From contig JASGHK010000004.1 in assembly GCA_049841135.1 (NCBI GenBank), forward strand, positions 1,612,001 through 1,676,000: a DNA stretch of 64,000 nucleotides. The letters are read 5' to 3'. The stretch's first letter is position 1. The number at the start of each line of letters is the position of its first letter. Below are positions 56,549 through 64,000 of this stretch, in pieces. This DNA is from JACRCT01 sp049841135. GTDB taxonomy: Bacteria; Myxococcota; Myxococcia; Myxococcales; UBA5297. Under the pieces are notes generated by a model. The model saw nothing but the letters and a program-made list of their open reading frames with translations, did not search any database and had not been told where the DNA came from. Position numbers and translations under genes: made by a program.

Positions 56549-57227
56549 CGCTCTTGCCCTGCTGCTCGCCGCTCTCTGTGGTCAGGTCGATCCAGCCGCT
56601 GCCTCCTCCGCGCCCGCAGCCGACGAGGCGGCTTCGGCACCTGTGGCCACCGAGGCGACTTCAGCGCCTGTGGTCACCGAGGCGGCGCCACCCGCCCAGG
56701 ACGTGCCGGCTGAACAGGCCCAGCCGACTCCCGCGGTCCCGGTCGAGACGCCCGCTCCTGCCGCTGCGGCCGTTCCGGAAGTGCTGGCGGCCATCGACGA
56801 GCCGCTCACCGCCGCGTCGCGCTTGACGCTCATCGCCTCGCCCGAGGTGAACCTCGTCGGCCTCGCCTACGGCGTGCGCTTCGAGATCGACTACCGCCCG
56901 TTCGAGCCCGGGACCGTCAGCCGCTTCCGGTTCGCGCTCGCCTTCGACTACGGCCCCGAGTTCTTCTACCTGCCGGTGGCGCTCGGCTATCGCGCCGTGT
57001 TCCGGCAGGACGGCATCGTCAGGCCGCTGGTGGGCGTCGGGCTCGAGCTGCAGTCGTTCTTCATCACCGACGCGCCCACCATCCGCAACCTCAGCGGCTA
57101 CCTCGAGGGTGGCGTGCTGTTCGCGCTCGATTCGCACTGGGAGATCGGGTTCGTCGCCAGCCTGGAGTACGCGCCGCTCTTCAGCCCCGGGCTGTGCACG
57201 CGGCTGCAGATCGGGCACACGTTCTAG
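56538..57227 (+). CDS. probable outer-membrane beta-barrel protein
   Basis: ATG at 56538 starts a 229-residue protein with a signal peptide (MPTSALALLLAALCGQVDPA) and a Pro/Ala/Thr-rich periplasmic spacer (residues 20-95). The second half alternates aromatic and polar residues (RFRFALAFDYGPEFFYLPVA, GFVASLEYAPLF) and ends in QIGHTF, a C-terminal Phe as in Bam-dependent barrels. This fits a small OmpA- or OmpX-like barrel. A repeat element starts 6 bases after the stop. Confidence 0.65.
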   Translation: MPTSALALLLAALCGQVDPAAASSAPAADEAASAPVATEATSAPVVTEAAPPAQDVPAEQAQPTPAVPVETPAPAAAAVPEVLAAIDEPLTAASRLTLIASPEVNLVGLAYGVRFEIDYRPFEPGTVSRFRFALAFDYGPEFFYLPVALGYRAVFRQDGIVRPLVGVGLELQSFFITDAPTIRNLSGYLEGGVLFALDSHWEIGFVASLEYAPLFSPGLCTRLQIGHTF

Positions 57228-57233
57228 GAAGGA

Positions 57234-57395
57234 GCCGGCGACTAAAGTCGCGCCTGATTTTTCCAAGCCAGCCTTCGCGGGCTGGGTCCTGAAGCCACTT
57301 GGACCTGAGCGTCCCGGATGGCGCCTTGAGACCTGCCGACCACTTAGCCTGCGCAGGCAGGCTTTGTAAATTCAGGCGCGGCTTCAGCCGCCGGC
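57234..57395. repeat. TIR-bearing repeat element, copy 2 (162 bp)
   Basis: Its ends repeat those of 18712-18894: left GCCGGCGACTAAAGTCGCGC plus CTGA (57234-57257) and the right arm (57372-57395) identical to that of copy 1. The interiors differ in length by 21 bases and in sequence, but keep the block order. It follows directly on the barrel gene's stop. Confidence 0.8.
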
Positions 57396-57506
57396 AGAGC
57401 CCGCCTGAGCCTTGGTCGAGACTGGCTGCCAGGACTCCAAGCCTCTCGGTCCTGCCACCCGTCCTTGCCACGTCCGTTCCTCCTCACTGCACTGGGCGCG
57501 AGGAGG

Positions 57507-57612
57507 CCCGACGCGCTCACGCTTGCGGCTCGTGCGGACCTGCCGCCTGCTCGATTTGTTCCCGGTCACTGCACGGGGCTCAACCATCCCCGACGCGCTC
57601 ACGCTTGCGGCT
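57507..57612 (+). repeat. direct 24-base repeats ahead of the ParB-like gene
   Basis: CCCGACGCGCTCACGCTTGC plus GGCT occurs at 57507-57530 and again at 57589-57612, 82 bases apart. CACTGCAC precedes each within 25 bases. They lie 60-165 bases ahead of the ParB-like gene, so they could be binding sites. Confidence 0.6.
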
Positions 57613-57670
57613 CCGTACGGTGGGCCGTGTATAACGTGCGCCGCTCGCAGGACCTTCGGGGAGGACCTCC

Positions 57671-58480
57671 ATGCTGATGACCAAGCGGTACGACTACGTC
57701 GCCTTCGACGCCATCCAGATCCACCCGTCGCTGGCGAACCACCGCGGGCTCAACCAGGACAAGGTCCGCCACTACCGCGAGGACATCCTCAAGAACGGCC
57801 TGCTCGAGCCGCTCGTGGTCTGGGAGCGCAACCGCGGCGAGCTCTTCCTGGTCGGCGGCTTCCACCGGCTCAACGCCATCAAGCTCATCCGCGAGGACAA
57901 GCCCGACTACTACGACCGCGTCGACGTGCGCGTGGTGGGCGGCGACCTCGAGGAGATGCGCGCGCTCAACCTCAAGCTCAACGCCGACCGGCTCGACGCG
58001 CGCCTCGCCGAGTACTTCGACACCGTGGTCTTCCTCACCAACGCCGGCTGGGACAAGACGAAGATCGCCGGGTTCCTCGACAAGAGCGTCTCGCTGGTCG
58101 AGGAGATCATCCGCTTCGTGCCGGGCATGGACGGGCGCATCCGCGCCCTGCTCAACGACGGCAAGCTCTCCTGGGGCAAGGCCAAGGTGATGTGCCGCAA
58201 GATCCTCGAGGCCAAGCCCGGGACCGAGAAGCAGGTCGCCGACGCGCTCCTCAAGGCGCTCTCCGAGGGCGGCGAGAAGCAGCCGGCCCGCAAGCCGCTG
58301 ACGCTCAAGACCGCCACCCGCCGGCTGTCGGCCCACCTGGAGAAGAACCCCAAGGCCACCTACACCGTCACCGCCAAGGACCTCTTCGCGCTGCTGGCGC
58401 TGATGGGCGGGCAGGCCAACGGCAGCACCGAGCAGTACCTGGACCGCGTGAAGGCCAAGTTCCCCGGGCTGGTGGAGTAA
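57671..58480 (+). CDS. stand-alone ParB N-terminal-domain protein
   Basis: ATG at 57671 has GGGGAGG 6 bases upstream; 269 residues. The N-terminal half is a ParB/Srx-type nuclease-like domain, with LKNGLLEPLVVWERNRGELF and GGFHRLNAIK in place of the GERRxRA box, as in ParB-like DNA-binding proteins. A helical middle follows (NAGWDKTKIAGFLDKSVSLV, an HTH-like part), and the last 60 residues are Lys-rich. No parA is adjacent, so it is probably not a chromosomal partition pair. Direct repeats lie upstream. It is convergent with the giant gene at 58598. Confidence 0.78.
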   Translation: MLMTKRYDYVAFDAIQIHPSLANHRGLNQDKVRHYREDILKNGLLEPLVVWERNRGELFLVGGFHRLNAIKLIREDKPDYYDRVDVRVVGGDLEEMRALNLKLNADRLDARLAEYFDTVVFLTNAGWDKTKIAGFLDKSVSLVEEIIRFVPGMDGRIRALLNDGKLSWGKAKVMCRKILEAKPGTEKQVADALLKALSEGGEKQPARKPLTLKTATRRLSAHLEKNPKATYTVTAKDLFALLALMGGQANGSTEQYLDRVKAKFPGLVE

Positions 58481-58503
58481 CCGGCGAACGGGCGGCGAGA
58501 AGT

Positions 58504-58595
58504 GGGGCAGGACAGATTGAGCGGGCGGGCGGGACGCCCGCAACCACAGGACCCTCCGCCTCCGTCAAATGGAGATAGGGCAGGACAAATTGAGC
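58504..58595. repeat. interspersed repeat copy 2, flanked by direct repeats
   Basis: The core 58521-58583 matches 15211-15273. It is bracketed by GGGGCAGGACAGATTGAGC (58504-58522) and AGGGCAGGACAAATTGAGC (58577-58595), which differ at two positions. GCGGGC/GCCCGC makes a stem at the left. It fills the gap between the two convergent genes. Confidence 0.65.
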
Positions 58596-58597
58596 TC

Positions 58598-61500
58598 CTA
58601 CCATTTGAGCAGCTCCAAGAGCTTCCTGCCAATGCTCGGGTCCTCCAGTACCTTCAGGCAGCGCCTGCGCAGCTCGTCCTCGCGCTCGATCTTCTCGCCG
58701 GTCAGCTGCGCCAGGTGTTGCGCCACGCGGATGAGGTCGGCCGCGGGGAGGGCCGTCGCCGCGGTCTGGACGGAGGCTCTGGGCGCCACGGTCTCCGACG
58801 GCGCGTCCCTCCAGCGCGGCTCCTCGGGCAGCGGCGCGTTGCGCCTGGCCGGCTTGGGACGCCACGGTCCCGGCGGCCGCCGCGAGGCGTGCAGCGGAAT
58901 TCCGTCGCGCGTGGTCGAGGCGTCGACCGGCATCCACCGCGGTCCGCAATCGGACGGCAGGAGCGCCATGGCCCAGAGGTGGTCGGGCTCGCTCACCTGC
59001 CCCGACTCGAAGGTCCACCCGGAGCAGATGGCCGCCGGCAGCCCGGCCCGGCGCAACAGCTCGCAGGCCAGCACGTTCAGCTCGTAGCAGACGCCGCGGC
59101 CCAGGTAGCGCGCGTCGCGGCCGGCGTGCAGCGCCGCGAGGTGCTCGTTGGCCCGGCCGCGGCTCAGGTTCGACAGCCAGCGCCCGACGCCCGCGTCCTC
59201 GAGGTAGCCCGGGTCGTACTTGTAGCGGTCGCGGATGAACGCGCGGATCTGCCCCACGCGCGCGACGGCGGGCATCGAGCGCAGCGCGTCGACCAGGTCC
59301 AGCGCCTCGCCGGGGAGGTCCTCGTCCGGCACGGTCCGCTCGAGCAGCACCTCGGGCGCAGCGGGCGAGGCGCTCTCGGCTTCGTCGAAGGCCGGCGCCT
59401 GGTCGAGCGAGACCTCGTACTCGACCTCCCCCCCTTCGACCAGCGCCAGCAGCGGACGGCCGTCGCTGCCGGTGACGAGCCGAGCAGGCGCCGCCGGCGC
59501 GGCCACCACGCGCGCGTACATCGGCACCGGGAGGATGGTCTGGCCCGCCGGGGCGCGGCCGCGGAAGACGACGTGCGCCGCTCCGTCACCCCCTTGCATC
59601 GGCCAGTCTTCCGCAGCGCCCGTGGGAAGCCAGCGCTGTCCTCTGCGGTCGAAGCGCTCACAGACGATCTTCGGGCCGTAGAGGTAGGGCACCGGCAGCC
59701 GCGTCGGCGAGAAGGCGAAGCCGAATTCCGGCGTCTCCTGCCGGCGCTCGGTGAAGCTGCCGTCCGAGTCCAGCTGACGGCGGACGCTCCGCTCGGGGCG
59801 CATCCAGCCGGCATGTCGCGGCGTGCGGTTGAAGGGCGCCGGATCGGGATCGGGCCTCGGCCGTTCGGACCGCTCCGGAGGCGGCATCGGCGGCGGCGGT
59901 TCGGGCCTGCGCCTGGGCGGAGGCGACGGCAGTGGGTCGGGCGGCGGAGGTGGAGGTGGCTGCGGCGGGTTCGAGTCGTCTCCGAAGAGCCACTTCTTCA
60001 CGTTCGGCCAGAACTTCGGCTCCTCGGCGGCGGGCCTGGGGCTCGTCGGCGGCGCCTTGGGGACCGCTGGCTTGGGCGAGGCGGGCAGCGGTTTGGGAAC
60101 GGCGCGGCCCGGGAAGGCATGTGCGTCGAGCCAGCGGGTCATCTTCTCGGCAGTCCCCGCTTCGAGCAGCGCAGCCGTGGCCTCCACCACCCGCTCGTCC
60201 TCGCCCCCAGCCAGAATGGCGCGCTGCACCAACTCCGCCGCGATTGCGTCCCACCGGCCGAGCGACTCGACGTCGACGACGGTCCGCCGCGCCCGCGCTT
60301 CGACCGCGCATTCGCACATGACGCTCGCCGCCGCGCCCGCGATGGCCCCGTCCACCACCAACTCCTCGACGATGCGCACCTCGAGCGGCGGCGGGTTCTG
60401 CTCGAAACGCCACCGCTCGGCCGCGAGATCCGGCAACGCCGAACGGACCCGCGGCAGCACCTCCCACAGGCAGCGGATCCGCGTCGCGAGGTCTCGGGCC
60501 TTGGCCTCCTTGCGCTCGGTGATGTCCCTAGGCAGGACCGCCGGCAGCTCGAACGACCACAGCTCGGAGAGGCCGCGGACGCCCGCTTCGCGCAAGAGCT
60601 TCACCACGGCCTGCGGTTCACCGGGAGCCAGGATGGGGAAGAGTACCGGCGCGCCCCCTGCCCGCGCCGCCTCGGCGAGAGCTTCGGGCTCGGCCAGCCG
60701 CAGCCGCGAGTCGGGCAGCAGGCACAGCACTGCGCGATCGGAGGTGTCCCGCGCCGCGACCGGGAGCCGCGGCGGCAGCGGTCGATCCGCTTGCTTCGCG
60801 GCCACGCGCTCGAGGCAGAGCGGCAATCGCGTCGCAAGGTCCGGATCGACGGAGAGGACCATGTCCGGGCCCGACGCCTCGCACTGGCGCGCGAGCTCGT
60901 CCAGGTAGCGCAGCACCTCGCGCGGCCCAGGCTTGGCGGGAATCTCCAGCGCCGCCGCGAGCCGCGGGTAGCGCCGCGACGCCTCCACCCAGCTGCCTCG
61001 GGCGTCGCCGAACAGCTCACTGGCGTCCTCGCGGAGGAGCTCACGCGGCGACCGGAGCACGCCATCGTCGTCCTCGAAGACCGTCCGCGCGCCGAGCTGC
61101 TCGCGCAGCGCCTTGCCGTCCAGCCGCCCCGCGGAGATCCCACGCTCCAGCCAGTCGAGGACCTCTGCGCCGACCGGCGCGCCGTCCTCGAGCTGCCCGA
61201 CGACGTCCGCGAGCGAGACGTCCTCGGCTTCCTTGAAGGGCAGCCAGGTGCGGACTGCCGCGGGCACGGCATGGATGAACTCGGGATGGGGGAACCGCTC
61301 GGGGGCCTCGCCGATCAGCGCCACCAGGGCCGGGTCCGGCCAGTGCAGCTCCTTGGGCCCGCGCGGCGTGCCGGCGCCGTCCGGAATCCACGCGACGCGG
61401 TCGAGCTTGAGCTCGTGGCGCAACCGGGGCTCAGCGGCTGCTTCGAGCCCCACGTACCGGGAGAGCGCCAAGGCAGCATCGGCCCCCGGCTTGGTCCCCT

Positions 61501-64000
61501 GCCCCTTCAAGAGCGCCTGGAGATCCTCGACGGCCAGCGAGCGCGCCGCGCCGCAGGCCTCGATGAGCGAGCGGACCTCGGCGTCCTGGTAGCGCGCTGA
61601 GAGCCGCGGCGGCGGGGATGCCGCGAAGGCCTGGATGAGTGCCCAGCGGGCCGAATCGGGCGAGACCAGCGTATGTGGCTGGGCGTACCCGCCGCCCTCG
61701 GCCTCCACCTTCAGCCGCTTGTGGAGCCGCAGCCGCTTGCTGATGGCGGGCAGGCCCTCCGGGTCGCGAGTCAGCGTCCGCGCCAGGAACCGGAGCAGCT
61801 CGTCCGCCTGCTTCACCTCACCCTTCGACACCGCCACCGTGTAGCGCTCGACCAGGTCGTCGACGAGGCGCAGCAGCCGCTCCTCGTCCATTGGGAAGGT
61901 GCGGCGGATCCACGCGACGAGCGCCTCGGGCACTTCCGACGCGGCGTTCCAGTCGATGCCCAGCTCCGGCAGCCCGGGCTGGCACAAGAGCTCCAGCGGC
62001 GCTCTCGCGAAGCCCTGGGCGCTGGCGACGAGACACGCCTTGCGCATCACGCCGCGCGCCTGCTCGTCGGACTCGATCTGCGACGATCGAGCGAGCAGCC
62101 ATCCGTGGAGCCGCGCCCTCTGCGCCGGCTCGGCCAGCACCGGATGCTCTGCGAGCGGCACCGGTTCGCGCGAGACCTCGTAGAGCGCCTGCAGCAGGCG
62201 CCTCGGGGGCAGCGGCTGGGCGAGCCGGGCATCGAGCGCGGCGGCGCCTTCGGCCCAGGTCCGCTCCGCCAGGTCCTTGCGAAGCGGCAGCTTCACGGCG
62301 AGCGCGGTCTCGTCGGCCGTGGCCTGGAACAGAGGCCCCGAGACGAGTCGCCCCGCGGCATCCACCGCGAGCGGCAGGTTCGCCGCGAGCTCGGGACGCG
62401 CTCGCCACAAGAGCGTGAGCACCTTCAGGACCTTGGGCACGTCGCGAAGGAACTCCGGCTGCTCCGCGAGCGCCGCGCCCGCCGTGGCTTCGACGCGGAC
62501 GCGCTCCGCAATCAGCTCGACCGGCGCGCGGAAGGCGATGAGTCCGGAGAGCGCACGCGCCTCGGATTCGGCCGACGGATGGAGCAGCCCATAGCGTCCG
62601 GCTTCGGCCCCCAAGGCCTGCTCCCAACCCTGCCCGAGCGCTTCCGCCAGGTCGTCGCCGCGGACGACATCCTTCGCCGCCCGCAGCCCGCCATCGCGCG
62701 TAGGCCAGAGGACCAGCGCCTCGAGCCGCTCGCGGTCGATCTCCTTCGACAGCTCGCCCCGGAGCGAGGCGAGGGCCTTGCGGCACAGCTCGCTCGGGAT
62801 GGGCCCGCGCAGCGCCTCGTCCTCTTCGATCGCCTGCACCAGCTCTCGTGGACCGGCGGGGACGATCTTGAGCGCGTCCAGCAGCCCTGCGAGCTCGACC
62901 TCGTCCTGCTCGCCCAGCAGTGGGCGCGAACCTGCCGCCAGCGCCTCGCGGACCAGCCTCGCGACGCGGTAGCACGCGCCCTCCACGTCGGCGTCCCAGC
63001 TCGCCAACCGGCGCTGCGTTCCGTCCTGGGCTCGGAAGATGGGCGCCTTCGCCAGCGAGCCGAAGAGCGAAGGCGAGACCGCGTGGATGCACTGGTTCAG
63101 CTCGGCGATCAGCAGCGGGCGGATCTCCGGAATCGATGCGTCGATCGCGGGACCGCCGACCAGGTCGCGCACCAACTGCGAGTGGTCCGGCGCCACCAGC
63201 CGCGAGCCGAGCCCGAGCGCGTGCGCCAGGACTGCAGCGCCCTTCTCGTCGATGAGCGGGAACGCGCCCCAAGTCGCGTAGAGCCGGGCGAGCCCGAGGT
63301 CCGCAGGGGGAAGCCGCAGCTCGTCGAGCGTGCGCCGCAAACCGCTGGAGTCGCGCCAGATCTCGGTGCGCGCCAGCCGCGCCGACAGCTTGGGCGGGAC
63401 CGCGTCCGCATGAGCTTGCAGATACGGGTAGCAGTGCTCGAGCGTCTCGCCATCCGGGTCCGAGAGGCCCAGCCGCGCCTCCTCGCCGAGCAACGAGCGC
63501 ACGACGGCCTCCGCTCCGAGCGAGGCGACGCCCAGGCGCGAGAGGTGCCCCAGGCCAGCGACCTCCGAATCCAGCCATGGCGCGGCAGGGACCAGCTCCT
63601 GGATGTCCTCGTCCTCCGGCAGGAGCGCCGCGCCTTCGCCGCGCAGCGCGCGCAGCTCACCGGACGCGTCGGGGAAGATGGCCGCTGCCGCCAGCTCCTC
63701 GCACTGCCGCGAGGTCAGGTCGTGATGAAGCTCGTGGAGCGCCTGGTGCAGCGGCAGGACGTCGGAGCTGGCGAGCTCCACCTGCCCGGTCCGCAGGCCT
63801 GCGAGCAGTTCGCTCAGGTCCAGCGTCCGGGCTCCCAGCCGCGACAGCCACGGGCCGAAGCGCTCGGCGATCTGCGCGTCGAGCAGCGGAGGCCGGTGGC
63901 CCTTCATCGTCCGCACGAACTCACCGACGGGCCCCGGCGCCGGGCGCCACGCAGCCTCAGCGCCCACCAGCGGTCGCAGCGTCCCGGCGTCGTCCGGGAA
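58598..64000 (-). CDS. giant protein with C-terminal transglutaminase-like domain (5' end outside window)
   Basis: The frame is open to the window edge (the residues upstream of GTG 63967 read FPDDAGTLRPLVGAEAAW), so the start is missing; over 1790 residues are visible. The long N-terminal part repeats the theme IFPDASGELRAL, IWRDSSGLRR and IFRAQDGTQRRL, similar to sacsin-like proteins that pair with HSP90-type ATPases. The ATPase itself, if present, would be upstream. After a Pro-rich linker (residues about 1390-1440) comes a transglutaminase-like domain. Its triad is Cys in RGVCYELNVLAC (codon 59087-59089), His in DHLWAM (near 58980) and Asp in PVDAS (58922-58924). This resembles protease or cross-linking folds. 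The fusion is uncommon; the function is unknown. Confidence 0.75.
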   Translation of the reverse strand, partial: FPDDAGTLRPLVGAEAAWRPAPGPVGEFVRTMKGHRPPLLDAQIAERFGPWLSRLGARTLDLSELLAGLRTGQVELASSDVLPLHQALHELHHDLTSRQCEELAAAAIFPDASGELRALRGEGAALLPEDEDIQELVPAAPWLDSEVAGLGHLSRLGVASLGAEAVVRSLLGEEARLGLSDPDGETLEHCYPYLQAHADAVPPKLSARLARTEIWRDSSGLRRTLDELRLPPADLGLARLYATWGAFPLIDEKGAAVLAHALGLGSRLVAPDHSQLVRDLVGGPAIDASIPEIRPLLIAELNQCIHAVSPSLFGSLAKAPIFRAQDGTQRRLASWDADVEGACYRVARLVREALAAGSRPLLGEQDEVELAGLLDALKIVPAGPRELVQAIEEDEALRGPIPSELCRKALASLRGELSKEIDRERLEALVLWPTRDGGLRAAKDVVRGDDLAEALGQGWEQALGAEAGRYGLLHPSAESEARALSGLIAFRAPVELIAERVRVEATAGAALAEQPEFLRDVPKVLKVLTLLWRARPELAANLPLAVDAAGRLVSGPLFQATADETALAVKLPLRKDLAERTWAEGAAALDARLAQPLPPRRLLQALYEVSREPVPLAEHPVLAEPAQRARLHGWLLARSSQIESDEQARGVMRKACLVASAQGFARAPLELLCQPGLPELGIDWNAASEVPEALVAWIRRTFPMDEERLLRLVDDLVERYTVAVSKGEVKQADELLRFLARTLTRDPEGLPAISKRLRLHKRLKVEAEGGGYAQPHTLVSPDSARWALIQAFAASPPPRLSARYQDAEVRSLIEACGAARSLAVEDLQALLKGQGTKPGADAALALSRYVGLEAAAEPRLRHELKLDRVAWIPDGAGTPRGPKELHWPDPALVALIGEAPERFPHPEFIHAVPAAVRTWLPFKEAEDVSLADVVGQLEDGAPVGAEVLDWLERGISAGRLDGKALREQLGARTVFEDDDGVLRSPRELLREDASELFGDARGSWVEASRRYPRLAAALEIPAKPGPREVLRYLDELARQCEASGPDMVLSVDPDLATRLPLCLERVAAKQADRPLPPRLPVAARDTSDRAVLCLLPDSRLRLAEPEALAEAARAGGAPVLFPILAPGEPQAVVKLLREAGVRGLSELWSFELPAVLPRDITERKEAKARDLATRIRCLWEVLPRVRSALPDLAAERWRFEQNPPPLEVRIVEELVVDGAIAGAAASVMCECAVEARARRTVVDVESLGRWDAIAAELVQRAILAGGEDERVVEATAALLEAGTAEKMTRWLDAHAFPGRAVPKPLPASPKPAVPKAPPTSPRPAAEEPKFWPNVKKWLFGDDSNPPQPPPPPPPDPLPSPPPRRRPEPPPPMPPPERSERPRPDPDPAPFNRTPRHAGWMRPERSVRRQLDSDGSFTERRQETPEFGFAFSPTRLPVPYLYGPKIVCERFDRRGQRWLPTGAAEDWPMQGGDGAAHVVFRGRAPAGQTILPVPMYARVVAAPAAPARLVTGSDGRPLLALVEGGEVEYEVSLDQAPAFDEAESASPAAPEVLLERTVPDEDLPGEALDLVDALRSMPAVARVGQIRAFIRDRYKYDPGYLEDAGVGRWLSNLSRGRANEHLAALHAGRDARYLGRGVCYELNVLACELLRRAGLPAAICSGWTFESGQVSEPDHLWAMALLPSDCGPRWMPVDASTTRDGIPLHASRRPPGPWRPKPARRNAPLPEEPRWRDAPSETVAPRASVQTAATALPAADLIRVAQHLAQLTGEKIEREDELRRRCLKVLEDPSIGRKLLELLKW

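Noticed and set aside
57671..58480. Chromosomal parB with an origin region nearby
   Set aside because: No parA, no parS-like 16-base palindromes, no dnaA or gidA neighbours.
58598..64000. Complete gene starting at GTG 63967
   Set aside because: The frame is open to the window edge and the residues before the GTG continue the repeat theme, so the start lies outside.

Overview
The window is GC-rich, densely coded DNA that looks like a Myxococcota (former deltaproteobacterial) chromosome. The support is the sequence itself: several lipoproteins built from tandem cysteine-rich repeats of the kind common in myxobacteria, an amidase with a MYXO-CTERM-like tail (Cys motif, hydrophobic stretch, RRRK end), many predicted lipoproteins, and long translationally coupled gene strings with ATGA overlaps. 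No rRNA, tRNA or CRISPR array was seen.

Layout. 0-6 kb: 3' part of a GH31 glycosidase, a conserved hypothetical, a VWA-domain membrane protein and a lipoprotein with a CXXCH motif. 6.3-9.9 kb: the complete oxidative pentose phosphate branch, zwf-pgl-gnd, coupled on the minus strand. 10.2-15.3 kb: a TetR / membrane fusion protein / RND pump operon with two near-identical operator palindromes. 15.3-20.3 kb: small membrane protein, serine hydrolase, RNase R-type exonuclease and SerA. 20.3-26.2 kb: a 13-repeat Cys-rich lipoprotein, then an ECF sigma / FecR-like anti-sigma / membrane protein / lipoprotein operon with an ECF-type promoter candidate.

26.4-35.6 kb is a nest of mobile elements and the most interesting part. 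An IS66-family element (26868-35549, 8-bp target duplication GCCATTTG) landed between the Shine-Dalgarno and the start codon of a small lipoprotein gene. Its tnpC was then cut twice: by an IS3-family element (33070-34697) and by a 4.6-kb IS21-like element (27161-31783). Removing each insert with one target copy restores the reading frames. The IS21-like element is unusual. Besides istA and istB it carries a ParB-family protein gene, a small Cys-motif protein gene and a small terminal ORF. Ahead of the ParB gene lies an array of repeated GCGCGTGAC boxes that looks like a ParB binding site.

35.9-43.9 kb holds three large Cys-rich repeat lipoproteins in a row, one of them visibly AT-richer and made of 171-bp tandem repeats. 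44-49 kb: a Spy-like periplasmic protein, a small multihaem lipoprotein and a MacAB-type exporter. 49-57.2 kb: an HD-GYP response regulator, a methyltransferase, an amidase / propeller-protein pair, a Zn-peptidase-like lipoprotein and a three-gene envelope operon. 57.7-64 kb: a stand-alone ParB-like protein and the C-terminal part of a giant protein ending in a transglutaminase-like domain.

Two cautions. First, at least seven genes carry single-base frameshifts with intact coding on both sides, so indel errors in the assembly must be separated from real decay. Second, function is inferred from motifs by eye; no searches were run. Several short interspersed repeat families occur in two copies (18712/57234, 15211/58521, 2181/50538, 35646/37992), which helps to map non-coding structure.
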